DNA from: Ferruginibacter sp.
Lineage (GTDB): Bacteria; Bacteroidota; Bacteroidia; Chitinophagales; Chitinophagaceae
Reading direction: 5' to 3'
Assembly: GCA_013141435.1 (NCBI GenBank)
Contig: JABFQZ010000011.1
Span: 62,001 to 126,000, forward strand
Length of the DNA stretch: 64,000 bases
Position 1 is the first letter of the stretch; the number at the start of each line of letters is the position of its first letter. The notes beneath the pieces were generated by a model. That model searched no databases. It was given only the letters and a program-made list of their open reading frames with translations, and was not told the DNA's origin. The position numbers were made by a program, and so were the translations under genes. Below are positions 56,039-64,000 of this stretch, piece by piece.

Positions 56039-57253
56039 CTATTCCTTTACAAATCTCACACTCACCCTTTCTCCATTTACTTCACTTACAAATAAATAAG
56101 TACCTGCTACTAGTGTACTTATATTTTTAGATATTTTATTTATACCGCTTTGCAATTGCATATTGCCAGTAGCAACAGTATTGCCCGTTGTATTAATAAT
56201 TTTAAACGATACAGTATTTGCAATTTTACTTTCTAATACAATATTAGCCGTTTCTTTTACTGGGTTTGGTGCTATAATTATTGTGGTATTATTTGTTTTT
56301 AGTAAAAGTTTTACTGTTGCAGATATACTTACTTTACCATCAAATGCAATGGCTTTTATTCGATAATAATTAAGTGCATTTGGTTTGTTATCTTGAATCC
56401 AATAATTATTTTGCGTTGTAGTATTACCCTTCGATAATACATTTTCTATTTTTATAAAATTTATACCATCAACACTTTTTTCAATTTCAAATTTGGCATT
56501 ATTGTTTTCGTATAATGTGCTCCAATTAAGCATTACAGTATTGTTTAACTGGGTTGCCGTAAGTTTTAAATCGCTTATGGCAAGCACACCTGTGGTGCTC
56601 CATAAAAACCAATGTTGTGCAGTTATTTTTGCTCCGCCACTTGCACTGCCATCGCTGCCTGTCCAACTTGTAAAGCAACCAGCACTTGTACCATCGTAAT
56701 AAATTGTTCTGCTAATAATATATGTAGTACTTGGGCTTACGGTATATTGTCTATATTTTACTGCAGGGTCTAAACCAGATGTAATTAAAGTAGGTGTTAG
56801 TAAATTTGTACCACAAACACCAGTAGATTTTTCTATTATTTTATAATCTTGACACATAGCATTACAAGTATTTTTTACTTGGCAAATATTTATTGCATTT
56901 AAAGTTATGTCTGTTGCGCCTGTGGTAAACTCTGTAGAAAATTCATGTTTTACAACACCAGTTCCGTTCAACATCATATTATCTGAACGCACATCTTGCC
57001 AAGCCACAGGTATTGTAGGTTGGCCATAGCCACTTTGAGTAGTTAAGTAACTGTTGATAGCTGCATCGGCCAAGCCTTGTGTAGCAAATACAGATTTATT
57101 GCATGATGTGCCAGCTTGAGCCTCGGCACAATTACAAGGGCTAGCAATATCTATGGCCTGCAATGCGCCTGCACCTGTGCATGGGTCAGGTATTTGTGCT
57201 ATTGTATTTGAAAAAAATACAATGGTTATTATGCTAAAAATTATTTTTTTCAT
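56039..57253 (-). CDS. Secreted protein with T9SS sorting domain
   Basis: 404 residues. Signal peptide 1-19 (ending NTIAQ). The N-terminal part has several Cys (ASPCNCAEAQAGTSCN, CQVKNTCNAMCQ), and a fibronectin-like stretch (VMLNWSTLYENNNAKFEIEK) precedes the C-terminal type A sorting domain (IIIAPNPVKETANIVLES to VRFVKE). It is the only product in the group with a T9SS signal. It is expected to be passed through the T9SS and attached to the surface. Confidence 0.88.
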   Translation of the reverse strand: MKKIIFSIITIVFFSNTIAQIPDPCTGAGALQAIDIASPCNCAEAQAGTSCNKSVFATQGLADAAINSYLTTQSGYGQPTIPVAWQDVRSDNMMLNGTGVVKHEFSTEFTTGATDITLNAINICQVKNTCNAMCQDYKIIEKSTGVCGTNLLTPTLITSGLDPAVKYRQYTVSPSTTYIISRTIYYDGTSAGCFTSWTGSDGSASGGAKITAQHWFLWSTTGVLAISDLKLTATQLNNTVMLNWSTLYENNNAKFEIEKSVDGINFIKIENVLSKGNTTTQNNYWIQDNKPNALNYYRIKAIAFDGKVSISATVKLLLKTNNTTIIIAPNPVKETANIVLESKIANTVSFKIINTTGNTVATGNMQLQSGINKISKNISTLVAGTYLFVSEVNGERVSVRFVKE

Positions 57254-57320
57254 TTTTTTATATATTTATTTTTTAATCGCACAAAGTGAACTAAGGATAC
57301 TAAGTACGTAAATGTTTTTT

Positions 57321-57353
57321 ATATCGGTTGGTGTATATTGCACCAACCGATAT
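57321..57353. terminator. Hairpin between two secreted-protein genes
   Basis: Perfect 13-bp stem (ATATCGGTTGGTG and its complement) with a 7-base loop. It starts 5 bases beyond the stop of the minus-strand gene at 57359. The T-run is on the plus-strand side only, so on the coding strand it is a hairpin preceded by A. It may limit read-through into the T9SS gene. Confidence 0.6.
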
Positions 57354-57358
57354 TTTTT

Positions 57359-59647
57359 TTATCTTAATAAAGTTACATGACCAATATAACTTGCTTTATT
57401 ATTTTTTTGTGCATCTTCAGCATTAGGAGCATGCATTCTAAATTGTGGGTGTCCTCCATCCGGATCAAATGTAGCATTACCACCATTAGGGTTTCCTGTA
57501 GCTGGGTCTGCATTGCCTCCTGGGCATTCGGTAAAGCCTACACGTACTATTTTTGTACACTCTTCGCACTTATTATTGCGGTAAGTAATTTTTATGTACA
57601 GTACTATTTTTATACAGCAACAACTTAAAGGGTTTACACCTGGTACTTTAATACTTAGGTTTAAATTAGTACCCATTGGTATTGTTGTAGGAGTGGTAGT
57701 ACTAAAATTAATTTCTCTGGGGTTGTTGTTGCCATTAAATGGAGATACACTAGGGTAAGATGTGATTGTAGGTGTAAAGCCACTAATACCACCACTTATT
57801 ATACTACCCCATTGATTGGGTGTATTGTAACATTGTAAGCAAGCCGGGTTATCGCTTGTAATTTGAAAATCTACAATATTGGCTCTTACATTTGTGTATG
57901 TATCAGCACCACCGCCAAGTACAAATGTTGCATTTAGGGTAGATGCTAAAGGATGGGTTTGCACACTTACACTACTTGCACCAGAGTCAAATTCAAACGA
58001 TACTTTATCTTTACAATTATCGCAAGGTGGCTCGCATTTTTGTGTTTGTATAAACCTAATTACACAAGGTGGACACCATTTGCCATTGCATTTTACTTTT
58101 ATAGTAACAGTGTATGTGCCTACTTGGTTTGCAATTAATGTTGTACCTCCCAAACTATACGAAACCTGCAAAGGCCCAGTAGGTGGTTGTATAGTGGTTA
58201 TGATACTATCTGGTTGGCAATTAGCTCCACAAGGGCTATCCACACTTATAATATATGGTTGAAAACATTTTAATTTATCTGTATAGGTTTCACCACATGC
58301 TAATTTTAAAGTGTCCGAATGCAATGCACCATTTGCACCACTTGCCCATGTCAAATATATTTTTGGGTTTTGCGAGCATTGACAAGCTAGTGTACAAGCA
58401 ACAGTGGTGTCTAATATTTCTATATCACCATAGTGTCCTTTATACATACTTGTACCGCTAAGATCATTGTTTACGTCTATATTTATACCTGTATTAGAGC
58501 CTGCTCCAGTTTGATTATTAAAGCCTGTAACACCATAACATAAAGAAAATGTAGGAGCTGGTGGCAGTGCATTACCAAAAGTTATTGCATCTGCAGTTGT
58601 GTAGATTGATGTATCACAAAAAATTACTTTATTTTTATTTATTTGAAATTCAGAAAAATCTAACCCTCCTGCGCAATTTCTGTAAGGTGCAATTCCGTAT
58701 CCAATTTGAAAATTTGCTGCAGCATTTACCCAACTGGCTCCTACATAATTATATTTAATAACTGTAGATGCATGGGCATAGCCACCTATTGAAGCATTTG
58801 GCACATTCCATACACTATTGCTATTTGTTTTTTGTGCTAAAATTATTTGATTGCCAGTTTTACTAAAAGCAATATCAGTAATTGGGTCAGCATTGTTAGT
58901 TAATGACGCTATAGGAATTTCGGTTGTTTGAGTTACCCCAAACAAACCTGCAGCTAATAAATCAATGGAATAAATACCAGTTGTAGCAGCATTAAAACCA
59001 TTTCTACTAAAATATAGTTTTGGAGTACCTCCAATATTTCGTATTGCTAAACCACACGGTTTATCTGTAGCTGCCCATCCAGTAGGAGAATAGGTTGCAG
59101 CCGTAGCATATGTAGTTGCATTTATGCTATAAATTTTTCCATCTTTTAAATTGGATATGTACAAGTATCCATTAAAATATTTAATATTTCCTAAAGCATT
59201 ATCTGTAGCTAAACCACCTAAATTTAGATCTTTAACCAATGATGGTGTACCAGTAATACCATCAATTTTGTAAACACCTCCTGTAGATTTACCTACTATT
59301 TGTGTTCCAAAAAAACCAGTTGCAGTTACAAAAATGTTCTTATTGTTGTCAATAGTAACTCCAAATATTTTTCCGAGATTTGCACTTGTCCATCTTGCAT
59401 CATAATACATAAACGACCCCCAACTTAATACAGGATTAGCTATAGACCCAACATTAGGAGCTGCAGCCGCAGTATTTCCTGTTCTTAAAACCTCCATTAC
59501 CAAATTTTTTGGAGGTGTACCAGATCCAAAATACCAAACAGTATCATTAAATGTTACTACAGCATCTCCAGCAGTTAAAATTTGAGCCTCTATTTTTGGC
59601 AAAAAAATTGTAACTAGTATTGCTAATATTATTATTATCTTTTTCAT
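57359..59647 (-). CDS. Secreted protein with propeller-like and Cys-rich modules
   Basis: 762 residues. Signal peptide 1-22 (ending KIEAQ). Residues about 60-400 show repeated strands like a beta-propeller (GVYKIDGITGTP, IKYFNGYLYISNLKDGKIYS, IYSIDLLAAG). The middle (about 410-540) has closely spaced Cys pairs. Residues about 555-730 form a Cys-rich module with NIVDFQIT, WGSIISGGISGF, NLSIKVPG, LSCCCIKIVLYIKITYRN and CEECTKIV. The same module ends the product of the next upstream gene (59678). No T9SS sorting domain. Function unknown. Confidence 0.82.
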   Translation of the reverse strand: MKKIIIILAILVTIFLPKIEAQILTAGDAVVTFNDTVWYFGSGTPPKNLVMEVLRTGNTAAAAPNVGSIANPVLSWGSFMYYDARWTSANLGKIFGVTIDNNKNIFVTATGFFGTQIVGKSTGGVYKIDGITGTPSLVKDLNLGGLATDNALGNIKYFNGYLYISNLKDGKIYSINATTYATAATYSPTGWAATDKPCGLAIRNIGGTPKLYFSRNGFNAATTGIYSIDLLAAGLFGVTQTTEIPIASLTNNADPITDIAFSKTGNQIILAQKTNSNSVWNVPNASIGGYAHASTVIKYNYVGASWVNAAANFQIGYGIAPYRNCAGGLDFSEFQINKNKVIFCDTSIYTTADAITFGNALPPAPTFSLCYGVTGFNNQTGAGSNTGINIDVNNDLSGTSMYKGHYGDIEILDTTVACTLACQCSQNPKIYLTWASGANGALHSDTLKLACGETYTDKLKCFQPYIISVDSPCGANCQPDSIITTIQPPTGPLQVSYSLGGTTLIANQVGTYTVTIKVKCNGKWCPPCVIRFIQTQKCEPPCDNCKDKVSFEFDSGASSVSVQTHPLASTLNATFVLGGGADTYTNVRANIVDFQITSDNPACLQCYNTPNQWGSIISGGISGFTPTITSYPSVSPFNGNNNPREINFSTTTPTTIPMGTNLNLSIKVPGVNPLSCCCIKIVLYIKITYRNNKCEECTKIVRVGFTECPGGNADPATGNPNGGNATFDPDGGHPQFRMHAPNAEDAQKNNKASYIGHVTLLR

Positions 59648-59677
59648 CTTTCTATATTTTATTTGATGACTTAAATT

Positions 59678-61474
59678 TTATTTAATTAGATGAGTATTAT
59701 CAGTTGTTTGGATAATATTTGGCTCACCACATGCATTTATTGCTTGCTGTAATTCAGTTTTTCTATGCTTGCGTTTACTTTCATAACATTTTACAATGCT
59801 GCATGTTTTACACACTCCATTATCCATAAAGGTTACGGTGTAGCGTATGCAAAATCTAAAACAATCTGTACAGCAACTAAGCTGTGTTTGTGGTGGTAGG
59901 CTAATGTTTAAATACGTATCGTTGTTTAAGGTTGCGCCTGCAAGTGAGTTTGCTATAAAATCTAGTTGATGGCTACTAGGTATTGGTGTACCACCAGGGC
60001 CAGCTACACTTGTACCTGCATTGGTAAAACTGGTGCCGCTAATAGTGCCACTTACTATATTACCAAAATAATAATCGTTGGTATTGCATTTTTTACAATC
60101 GCCTTCGGTGTACCAATAAAAATCTACAATTTCGGTACTTAGTTTTACTACCTTATAAGGGCTAAACGATACATCGTTATGCAGTGTTAGTATATTATTG
60201 GTAGAGGTAGAATCGTATTTTATTTCTGATTGTATTTCCCATTTCACTACATTGCTATCGCATAGGTTGCAGCGGCAGGGCGTAAGTGGTATTGAATCGG
60301 ATAATGGGTTTGAGGTACAATCGCTACCATCGGCACCTGCATAATTTGAAAATGCTTTTACTTTAATATGTGTTTGAGCAGCTGGTACAGAAATATCGAA
60401 ACATACTTTTTGAGCTCCTCCGGCAGGTATTACAAAACTAAATACAGGTGTAACCGCACTTATAATGTTACCAGCAATTATACTAGTTAAGTTAGTAACA
60501 GTTAAAGCATTTGAAGTGCTATTATTTTTGTTATAAAGCCAAGTACATACATTATAAATATTGCCTCCATTTGCAGTTTGCCCTTTACAAATAACAGTTG
60601 TACTATCCTTCAAATTTTTTGTAAATTCTAAATGGCACTCAGGCGAGCCTACACTAAATGCTGTGGGAGTACTACTGCCAAAACTCTTTGGTGTGCCTTG
60701 AGCTGCCTCTCTTGCAACTGCTTCCACACTCCAAACAAAATCGCACAGGTATGGTGGGCGGCATGGCCCAGTATAAATATTTGTAACTATGGCTTGTGTA
60801 ATATTATCTACATCTTTTGTTACAATAGGCTGATTGGTACGCATTGCCTGTGTACTACTTTGCCCTTGCATTAATTGCCACACTTTTAAGCGATATGTTA
60901 CTTGCTCTTTTGGTTTTGGCACAACTGGTGTCCATCTAAATGTTAGTGCGCCTTTTACTTCTTCTGGTTTAAACCTTTTTTCGTTGGCTGGGCTAATATT
61001 TTGTGGTGGGCTGTAACTTTCGGCTTCTTGCTTTTTATCGGCAATGGTAAAGGGTTTGCAGTTTTCGCCAATTATTCTACCATCGAAGCTGTAAAACTGT
61101 ACACACAACTCGTAGCTACCTGGTTTCAGAGTACATTCTTGCCCTAATAAGCTAAGCACATTGGTACCAGTCCAATTTTTATTGGCGGAGTTAAATCCAC
61201 TTATTGGCGCTGTTTGTGGTGTGTAAGTACCGCAAACTTTGCTACCGCCACTTTTAATAGTAACAAGTATTTTACTTTCTTGCACCATACCATTTATTTG
61301 TCCGTTTACCAATTTTGTTTGTGCCAGTATCATTACAGGTGGCAATGCTGTAGCCCATTCGGCAGTATTTGCTGGTGGGTTTGCTGGTAGGTTAATGGTA
61401 ATGGGGCTTATAAGATTTTGCCCATTAGCAAAAAACGAAATAACTGCCAGCAGAAGTGTGAAAATGTGTTTCAT
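59678..61474 (-). CDS. Secreted protein with fibronectin-like and Cys-rich modules, paralogue B
   Basis: 598 residues from the ATG that starts a good signal peptide (KHIFTLLLAVISFFANGQ); 33 residues of frame before it are ignored. N-terminal beta-rich part to about 150, then the shared module (LTFRWTPVVPKPKEQVTYRL, QAMRTNQPIVTKDV, YLCDFVWSVEAVA), a DUF11-like part about 280-400, and the Cys-rich module about 405-560 (EIVDFYWY, FGNIVSGTISG, NISLPPQ, LSCCTDCFRFCIRYTVTF). It thus joins the modules of both neighbouring gene types. No sorting domain. Confidence 0.82.
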   Translation of the reverse strand: MKHIFTLLLAVISFFANGQNLISPITINLPANPPANTAEWATALPPVMILAQTKLVNGQINGMVQESKILVTIKSGGSKVCGTYTPQTAPISGFNSANKNWTGTNVLSLLGQECTLKPGSYELCVQFYSFDGRIIGENCKPFTIADKKQEAESYSPPQNISPANEKRFKPEEVKGALTFRWTPVVPKPKEQVTYRLKVWQLMQGQSSTQAMRTNQPIVTKDVDNITQAIVTNIYTGPCRPPYLCDFVWSVEAVAREAAQGTPKSFGSSTPTAFSVGSPECHLEFTKNLKDSTTVICKGQTANGGNIYNVCTWLYNKNNSTSNALTVTNLTSIIAGNIISAVTPVFSFVIPAGGAQKVCFDISVPAAQTHIKVKAFSNYAGADGSDCTSNPLSDSIPLTPCRCNLCDSNVVKWEIQSEIKYDSTSTNNILTLHNDVSFSPYKVVKLSTEIVDFYWYTEGDCKKCNTNDYYFGNIVSGTISGTSFTNAGTSVAGPGGTPIPSSHQLDFIANSLAGATLNNDTYLNISLPPQTQLSCCTDCFRFCIRYTVTFMDNGVCKTCSIVKCYESKRKHRKTELQQAINACGEPNIIQTTDNTHLIK

Positions 61475-61572
61475 ACGCTTTAGTTTTTGGTTGTTTAATT
61501 TAATTGGTTTATTTATTTCTAATTTATTATACAAAAGAATGCGATAGCACCTTTTATTATTTCCGCTATTCA

Positions 61573-62400
61573 CTATTTTATTTTAAACGAATACAATTCA
61601 CTCATGCCACTATTTCTTCCTATTGGTTTACCATCTTTATCTATTGCTTGTACACTCCACACAAAATCGCATAGGTAAGGTAGTTTGCAAGGGCTAGTTA
61701 TTAAATTTGTAATAACTGCTTGTGTAATATTGGTAACTTCTTTTTCTATTATTGGCTCATTTGCTTTCATTGCCTGCACTCCTGTTTGCCCCTGCATAAG
61801 TTGCCATACTCTTAGCTTATAAGTTACTGTATAGTTTGGTTTTGGTGTTACGGGCATCCATCTAAATGTTATTGGTAAGTTTATGGTAGTTTCTTTAAAT
61901 GTTTTTTCGTTGGCTGGTGTTATATTTTGTGGGGCACTATAGGTAATTGCAAAATCTCCTACCATAAATTCTTTGCAAAACTCTCGGCTTATTGGGTAAT
62001 TATCTATATTAAAAAACTGTGCACATAAAGTGTACGTATTTGTAGTAAGCTTAGGGCATTGTGCAAGTATATTTACCAATTCGTTTACTGTAAAATTATG
62101 CACCGCAAATGCATCCATTATTGTAGCTGCTTGTATGGTATTGCCACAAATTTTTGAACCAGCTAATTTTATTTGCAAAACAAGCTTTACCTCTTTTAAT
62201 TGTATGGTTGGCAATTTTTGTGCTACCAACATTACGCTTGCAGGTATGCTAGCCCATGTACTTACATCTGCTGGTAATTTATTTTTTACAGTAAAGCTTA
62301 CAATATTTATTTGATTAAGGGGCTGCTGAGCAAATGGGTTATTGCACAAAAACAAGCTGCTTATAAAAATTAATGTATGTATGTAATTTATATTTTTCAT
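61573..62400 (-). CDS. Secreted protein with fibronectin-like module, paralogue C
   Basis: 275 residues. Signal peptide 1-24 (ending NPFAQ). A beta-rich part, then the shared module from about 165 (ITFRWMPVTPKPNYTVTYKL, QAMKANEPIIEKEV, YLCDFVWSVQAID). It lacks C-terminal extensions and is probably the simplest form of this protein type. It is the first gene of the minus-strand group, downstream of a candidate LytTR site at 62448-62480. No sorting domain. Confidence 0.82.
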   Translation of the reverse strand: MKNINYIHTLIFISSLFLCNNPFAQQPLNQINIVSFTVKNKLPADVSTWASIPASVMLVAQKLPTIQLKEVKLVLQIKLAGSKICGNTIQAATIMDAFAVHNFTVNELVNILAQCPKLTTNTYTLCAQFFNIDNYPISREFCKEFMVGDFAITYSAPQNITPANEKTFKETTINLPITFRWMPVTPKPNYTVTYKLRVWQLMQGQTGVQAMKANEPIIEKEVTNITQAVITNLITSPCKLPYLCDFVWSVQAIDKDGKPIGRNSGMSELYSFKIK

Positions 62401-62447
62401 TTAACACCATAAAAGTGGTAAACTATTACATAATAAAAAAGGCAGAT

Positions 62448-62480
62448 TGTATAAGTGTAAGGAAATGCTGTATAAGTGTA
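62448..62480 (-). promoter_or_regulatory. Candidate LytTR-binding direct repeat
   Basis: On the minus strand TACACTTATACA occurs twice, 21 bases apart from start to start (plus-strand 62448-62459 and 62469-62480), and neighbouring bases are also alike (TTTC before each). LytTR proteins typically bind two direct repeats about two helical turns apart. The site lies 48-80 bases before the first secreted-protein gene. A LytTR regulator gene ends 130 bases further upstream. Confidence 0.6.
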
Positions 62481-62485
62481 GCGAA

Positions 62486-62510
62486 ATATTGAGATATGAG
62501 TATTGAGAAA
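62486..62510. repeat. Heptanucleotide tandem repeat
   Basis: ATATTGA, GATATGA, GTATTGA and GAAA run with a period of seven, as at 6981-7013. Confidence 0.6.
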
Positions 62511-62607
62511 ATAGTTTTTAAGTTAGGATTTCAATTTTTTTCATTTAAAATTTAAAAAGTTCGGTTTTACTATCTAAAAAAATACAAAGACTACTTACTA
62601 CATTTAT

Positions 62608-63369
62608 TCATTTTTTTCTCAACCATTTTTCAAATCTATTAAGTAACTCATCTTTTCGCCTTGAGGCTACACTTAGGTTTATACCGTTTTCTAAAACAAC
62701 TTCGCCACCACTGCCTTTTATATATTCTTTTATATAATGCAGGTTTATTATATACTTGTCGTGAATGCGTACAAATGTATCTGCTGATAACAATTTTTCG
62801 TATTCGCCAAGTTGGCGACTAACCATAACTTTGGTATTGTTTTGCAAATAAAAATTACAATAATTACCGTTGCTTTCAATATACAAAATATTTTCGCCAT
62901 TTACAAATTGTAAACCTTGCATAGTAGGCAATGCTATTTTTTTTATTTCGTTTATTTGGTGTGTATTTTGTAGCATCGAAAATATATTTTCGGTATAAGT
63001 TTTTGTAGCAATTTTATTTTTTGCTTTTTCTACTGCAGCTACTAATTTTTCGGTTACTATTGGTTTTGTAATATAAGCTACTGCATTATAGTCAAAAGCT
63101 TCTAAAGCATATTGGTTAAAAGCGGTTACAAAAATTACTTCAAAATTTAATGGTTCTAGTTTTTTCAACAGCTCTAGCCCTGTCATACCAGGCATATCTA
63201 TATCCATAAAAACCAATTGTGGCTGCAATTCTTTTATCATTTGCAAACCATTGTTTGCATTACTAGTTGTTTCTATTATTTCTATTGCTTCACAATTTTC
63301 TACTAATATCAATTTTAAAAATGCAATGTTATTAGGTTCATCATCTACAATTATTGTTTTGATGCTCAT
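62608..63369 (-). CDS. LytTR-family response regulator
   Basis: 253 residues. Receiver domain about 1-125 with IIVDDEPNNIAFLKLI, phosphoacceptor Asp in LVFMDIDMPGMTG, Thr in VFVTAFNQ and Lys in YITKPI. The LytTR DNA-binding domain follows (about 150-250): GENILYIESNGNYCNFYL, then ADTFVRIHDKYIINLHYIKE. It overlaps the end of the kinase gene by four bases (ATGA), so the two are translated in coupling and work as a pair. The likely target is the secreted-protein group immediately downstream on the same strand. Confidence 0.95.
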   Translation of the reverse strand: MSIKTIIVDDEPNNIAFLKLILVENCEAIEIIETTSNANNGLQMIKELQPQLVFMDIDMPGMTGLELLKKLEPLNFEVIFVTAFNQYALEAFDYNAVAYITKPIVTEKLVAAVEKAKNKIATKTYTENIFSMLQNTHQINEIKKIALPTMQGLQFVNGENILYIESNGNYCNFYLQNNTKVMVSRQLGEYEKLLSADTFVRIHDKYIINLHYIKEYIKGSGGEVVLENGINLSVASRRKDELLNRFEKWLRKK

Positions 63370-64000
63370 ATATTTTCTTCTAATTTAAAAGTTAAAATTA
63401 CTAGAGTGCCTATTTTGTTTTTTGCTTGTTGATATTGTACATCTATATTATACAAATTGGCTCTACGTTGTTGTAATGTAGTACCCTGCGATAGATGGTT
63501 TGGATTTTCTAATTCATTAATTTTTTTAGATTTATTTAGCCCCACACCATTATCGTTTATTGTTAAAATTATATTGCTATTTTGTATAGATGCTTCAATA
63601 ATAATTTCGCCATCATTATTAGGCAAATGCCTTATACCATGCTTAATAGCATTTTCTAAAAATGGCTGTAGCAGCATTGGCGGCACCAATATTTCTTTTG
63701 TATTTATATTTTCGTTTACAACAATGTTATAATGCAAACTATTTCCAAGCCTAAGTTTTTCTAACTCTAAATAATTTTTGCTATACTCAAGTTCATCTTG
63801 TAAAGATATTTTTTGAATGCCTGAAAAATCTAAAGTTTTGCGAAGCAAGTACGAAAATTTATCTAAATATAAATCGGTTTCGATAAATCTTTTTTGATGA
63901 TTTAAAAACTTGATAGAATTGAGGCAATTAAAAACAAAATGTGGGTTTATTTGTGCTTTCAATGCTTTTAATTCTAAGTCGGATAATTTTTTTTGTGTTA
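63366..64000 (-). CDS. LytS-like sensor histidine kinase, C-terminal part
   Basis: The frame is open to the window end, so only about 211 C-terminal residues are seen and the sensor half is missing. The His_kinase motif with phosphoacceptor is seen in LKAQINPHFVFNCLNSIKF, followed by EKLRLGNSLHYNI, PPMLLQPFLENAIKHGI (N-box) and TINDNGVGLN (G-box). Kinases of this class pair with LytTR regulators, here the next gene. Confidence 0.95.
   Translation of the reverse strand, partial: TQKKLSDLELKALKAQINPHFVFNCLNSIKFLNHQKRFIETDLYLDKFSYLLRKTLDFSGIQKISLQDELEYSKNYLELEKLRLGNSLHYNIVVNENINTKEILVPPMLLQPFLENAIKHGIRHLPNNDGEIIIEASIQNSNIILTINDNGVGLNKSKKINELENPNHLSQGTTLQQRRANLYNIDVQYQQAKNKIGTLVILTFKLEENI

Overview
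The window comes from a member of the Bacteroidota, most likely a Chitinophagales/Sphingobacteriia-like organism. It is AT-rich, its genes lack Shine-Dalgarno sequences, and several promoters fit the phylum pattern TTTG-N19/20-TAnnTTTG (perR, rpsF and the 51.8 kb ATPase). It carries a gldB gliding lipoprotein, type IX secretion (T9SS) C-terminal sorting domains, a methylmalonyl-CoA epimerase, and many large secreted or outer-membrane proteins. No rRNA, tRNA, CRISPR array, transposase or phage gene was seen.

Layout. 0-3.2 kb: end of a superoxide dismutase gene, then a membrane histidine kinase, a LuxR-type regulator and a small lipoprotein, with three copies of one promoter/operator and two copies of one terminator. 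3.4-6.5 kb: perR-katG peroxide-defence operon and a lipoprotein. 7-9.8 kb: methylmalonyl-CoA epimerase and an Fe-S cluster set (iscS, iscU, iscA-like). 10-15 kb: a 1651-residue M36-type metalloprotease with T9SS signal. 15.4-21 kb: nadC, a SUI1-like factor, apaG, a fatty-acid desaturase, gldB, nadE. 21-25.3 kb: a Bat-type cluster (moxR, DUF58, BatD-like, BatA-like) interrupted by a decayed four-helix-bundle gene. 25.3-31 kb: rsgA, an exonuclease/GIY-YIG fusion, a YigZ-like protein, a VOC protein, prmC, exbD, exbB.

31.3-43 kb is the most system-like region. It holds a NarL/LuxR regulator, two TPR-sensor histidine kinases whose catalytic halves are identical at the DNA level over about 581 bp, a 2331-residue surface protein with seven LamG-like domains, and a stand-alone LytTR DNA-binding protein. 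The second kinase and the giant protein have the same 18-bp operator (in opposite orientations) and the same 13-mer near the start point, which suggests one regulon.

43.2-44.6 kb: ribosomal protein operon rpsF-rpsR-rplI. 44.9-46.1 kb: lytic transglycosylase, followed by a non-coding region with a large inverted-repeat element. 46.9-51.7 kb: two paralogous OmpA-type proteins and a VWA lipoprotein. 51.7-53.0 kb: a DUF4143 ATPase gene with related 41-nt palindromes on both sides, one lying over its promoter. 53.2-62.4 kb: six minus-strand genes for secreted and outer-membrane proteins that share a fibronectin-like module and a Cys-rich module. 62.6-64 kb: a LytTR response regulator and its LytS-like kinase (cut by the window end). 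A 21-bp-period direct repeat in front of the secreted-protein genes is the expected shape of a LytTR binding site.
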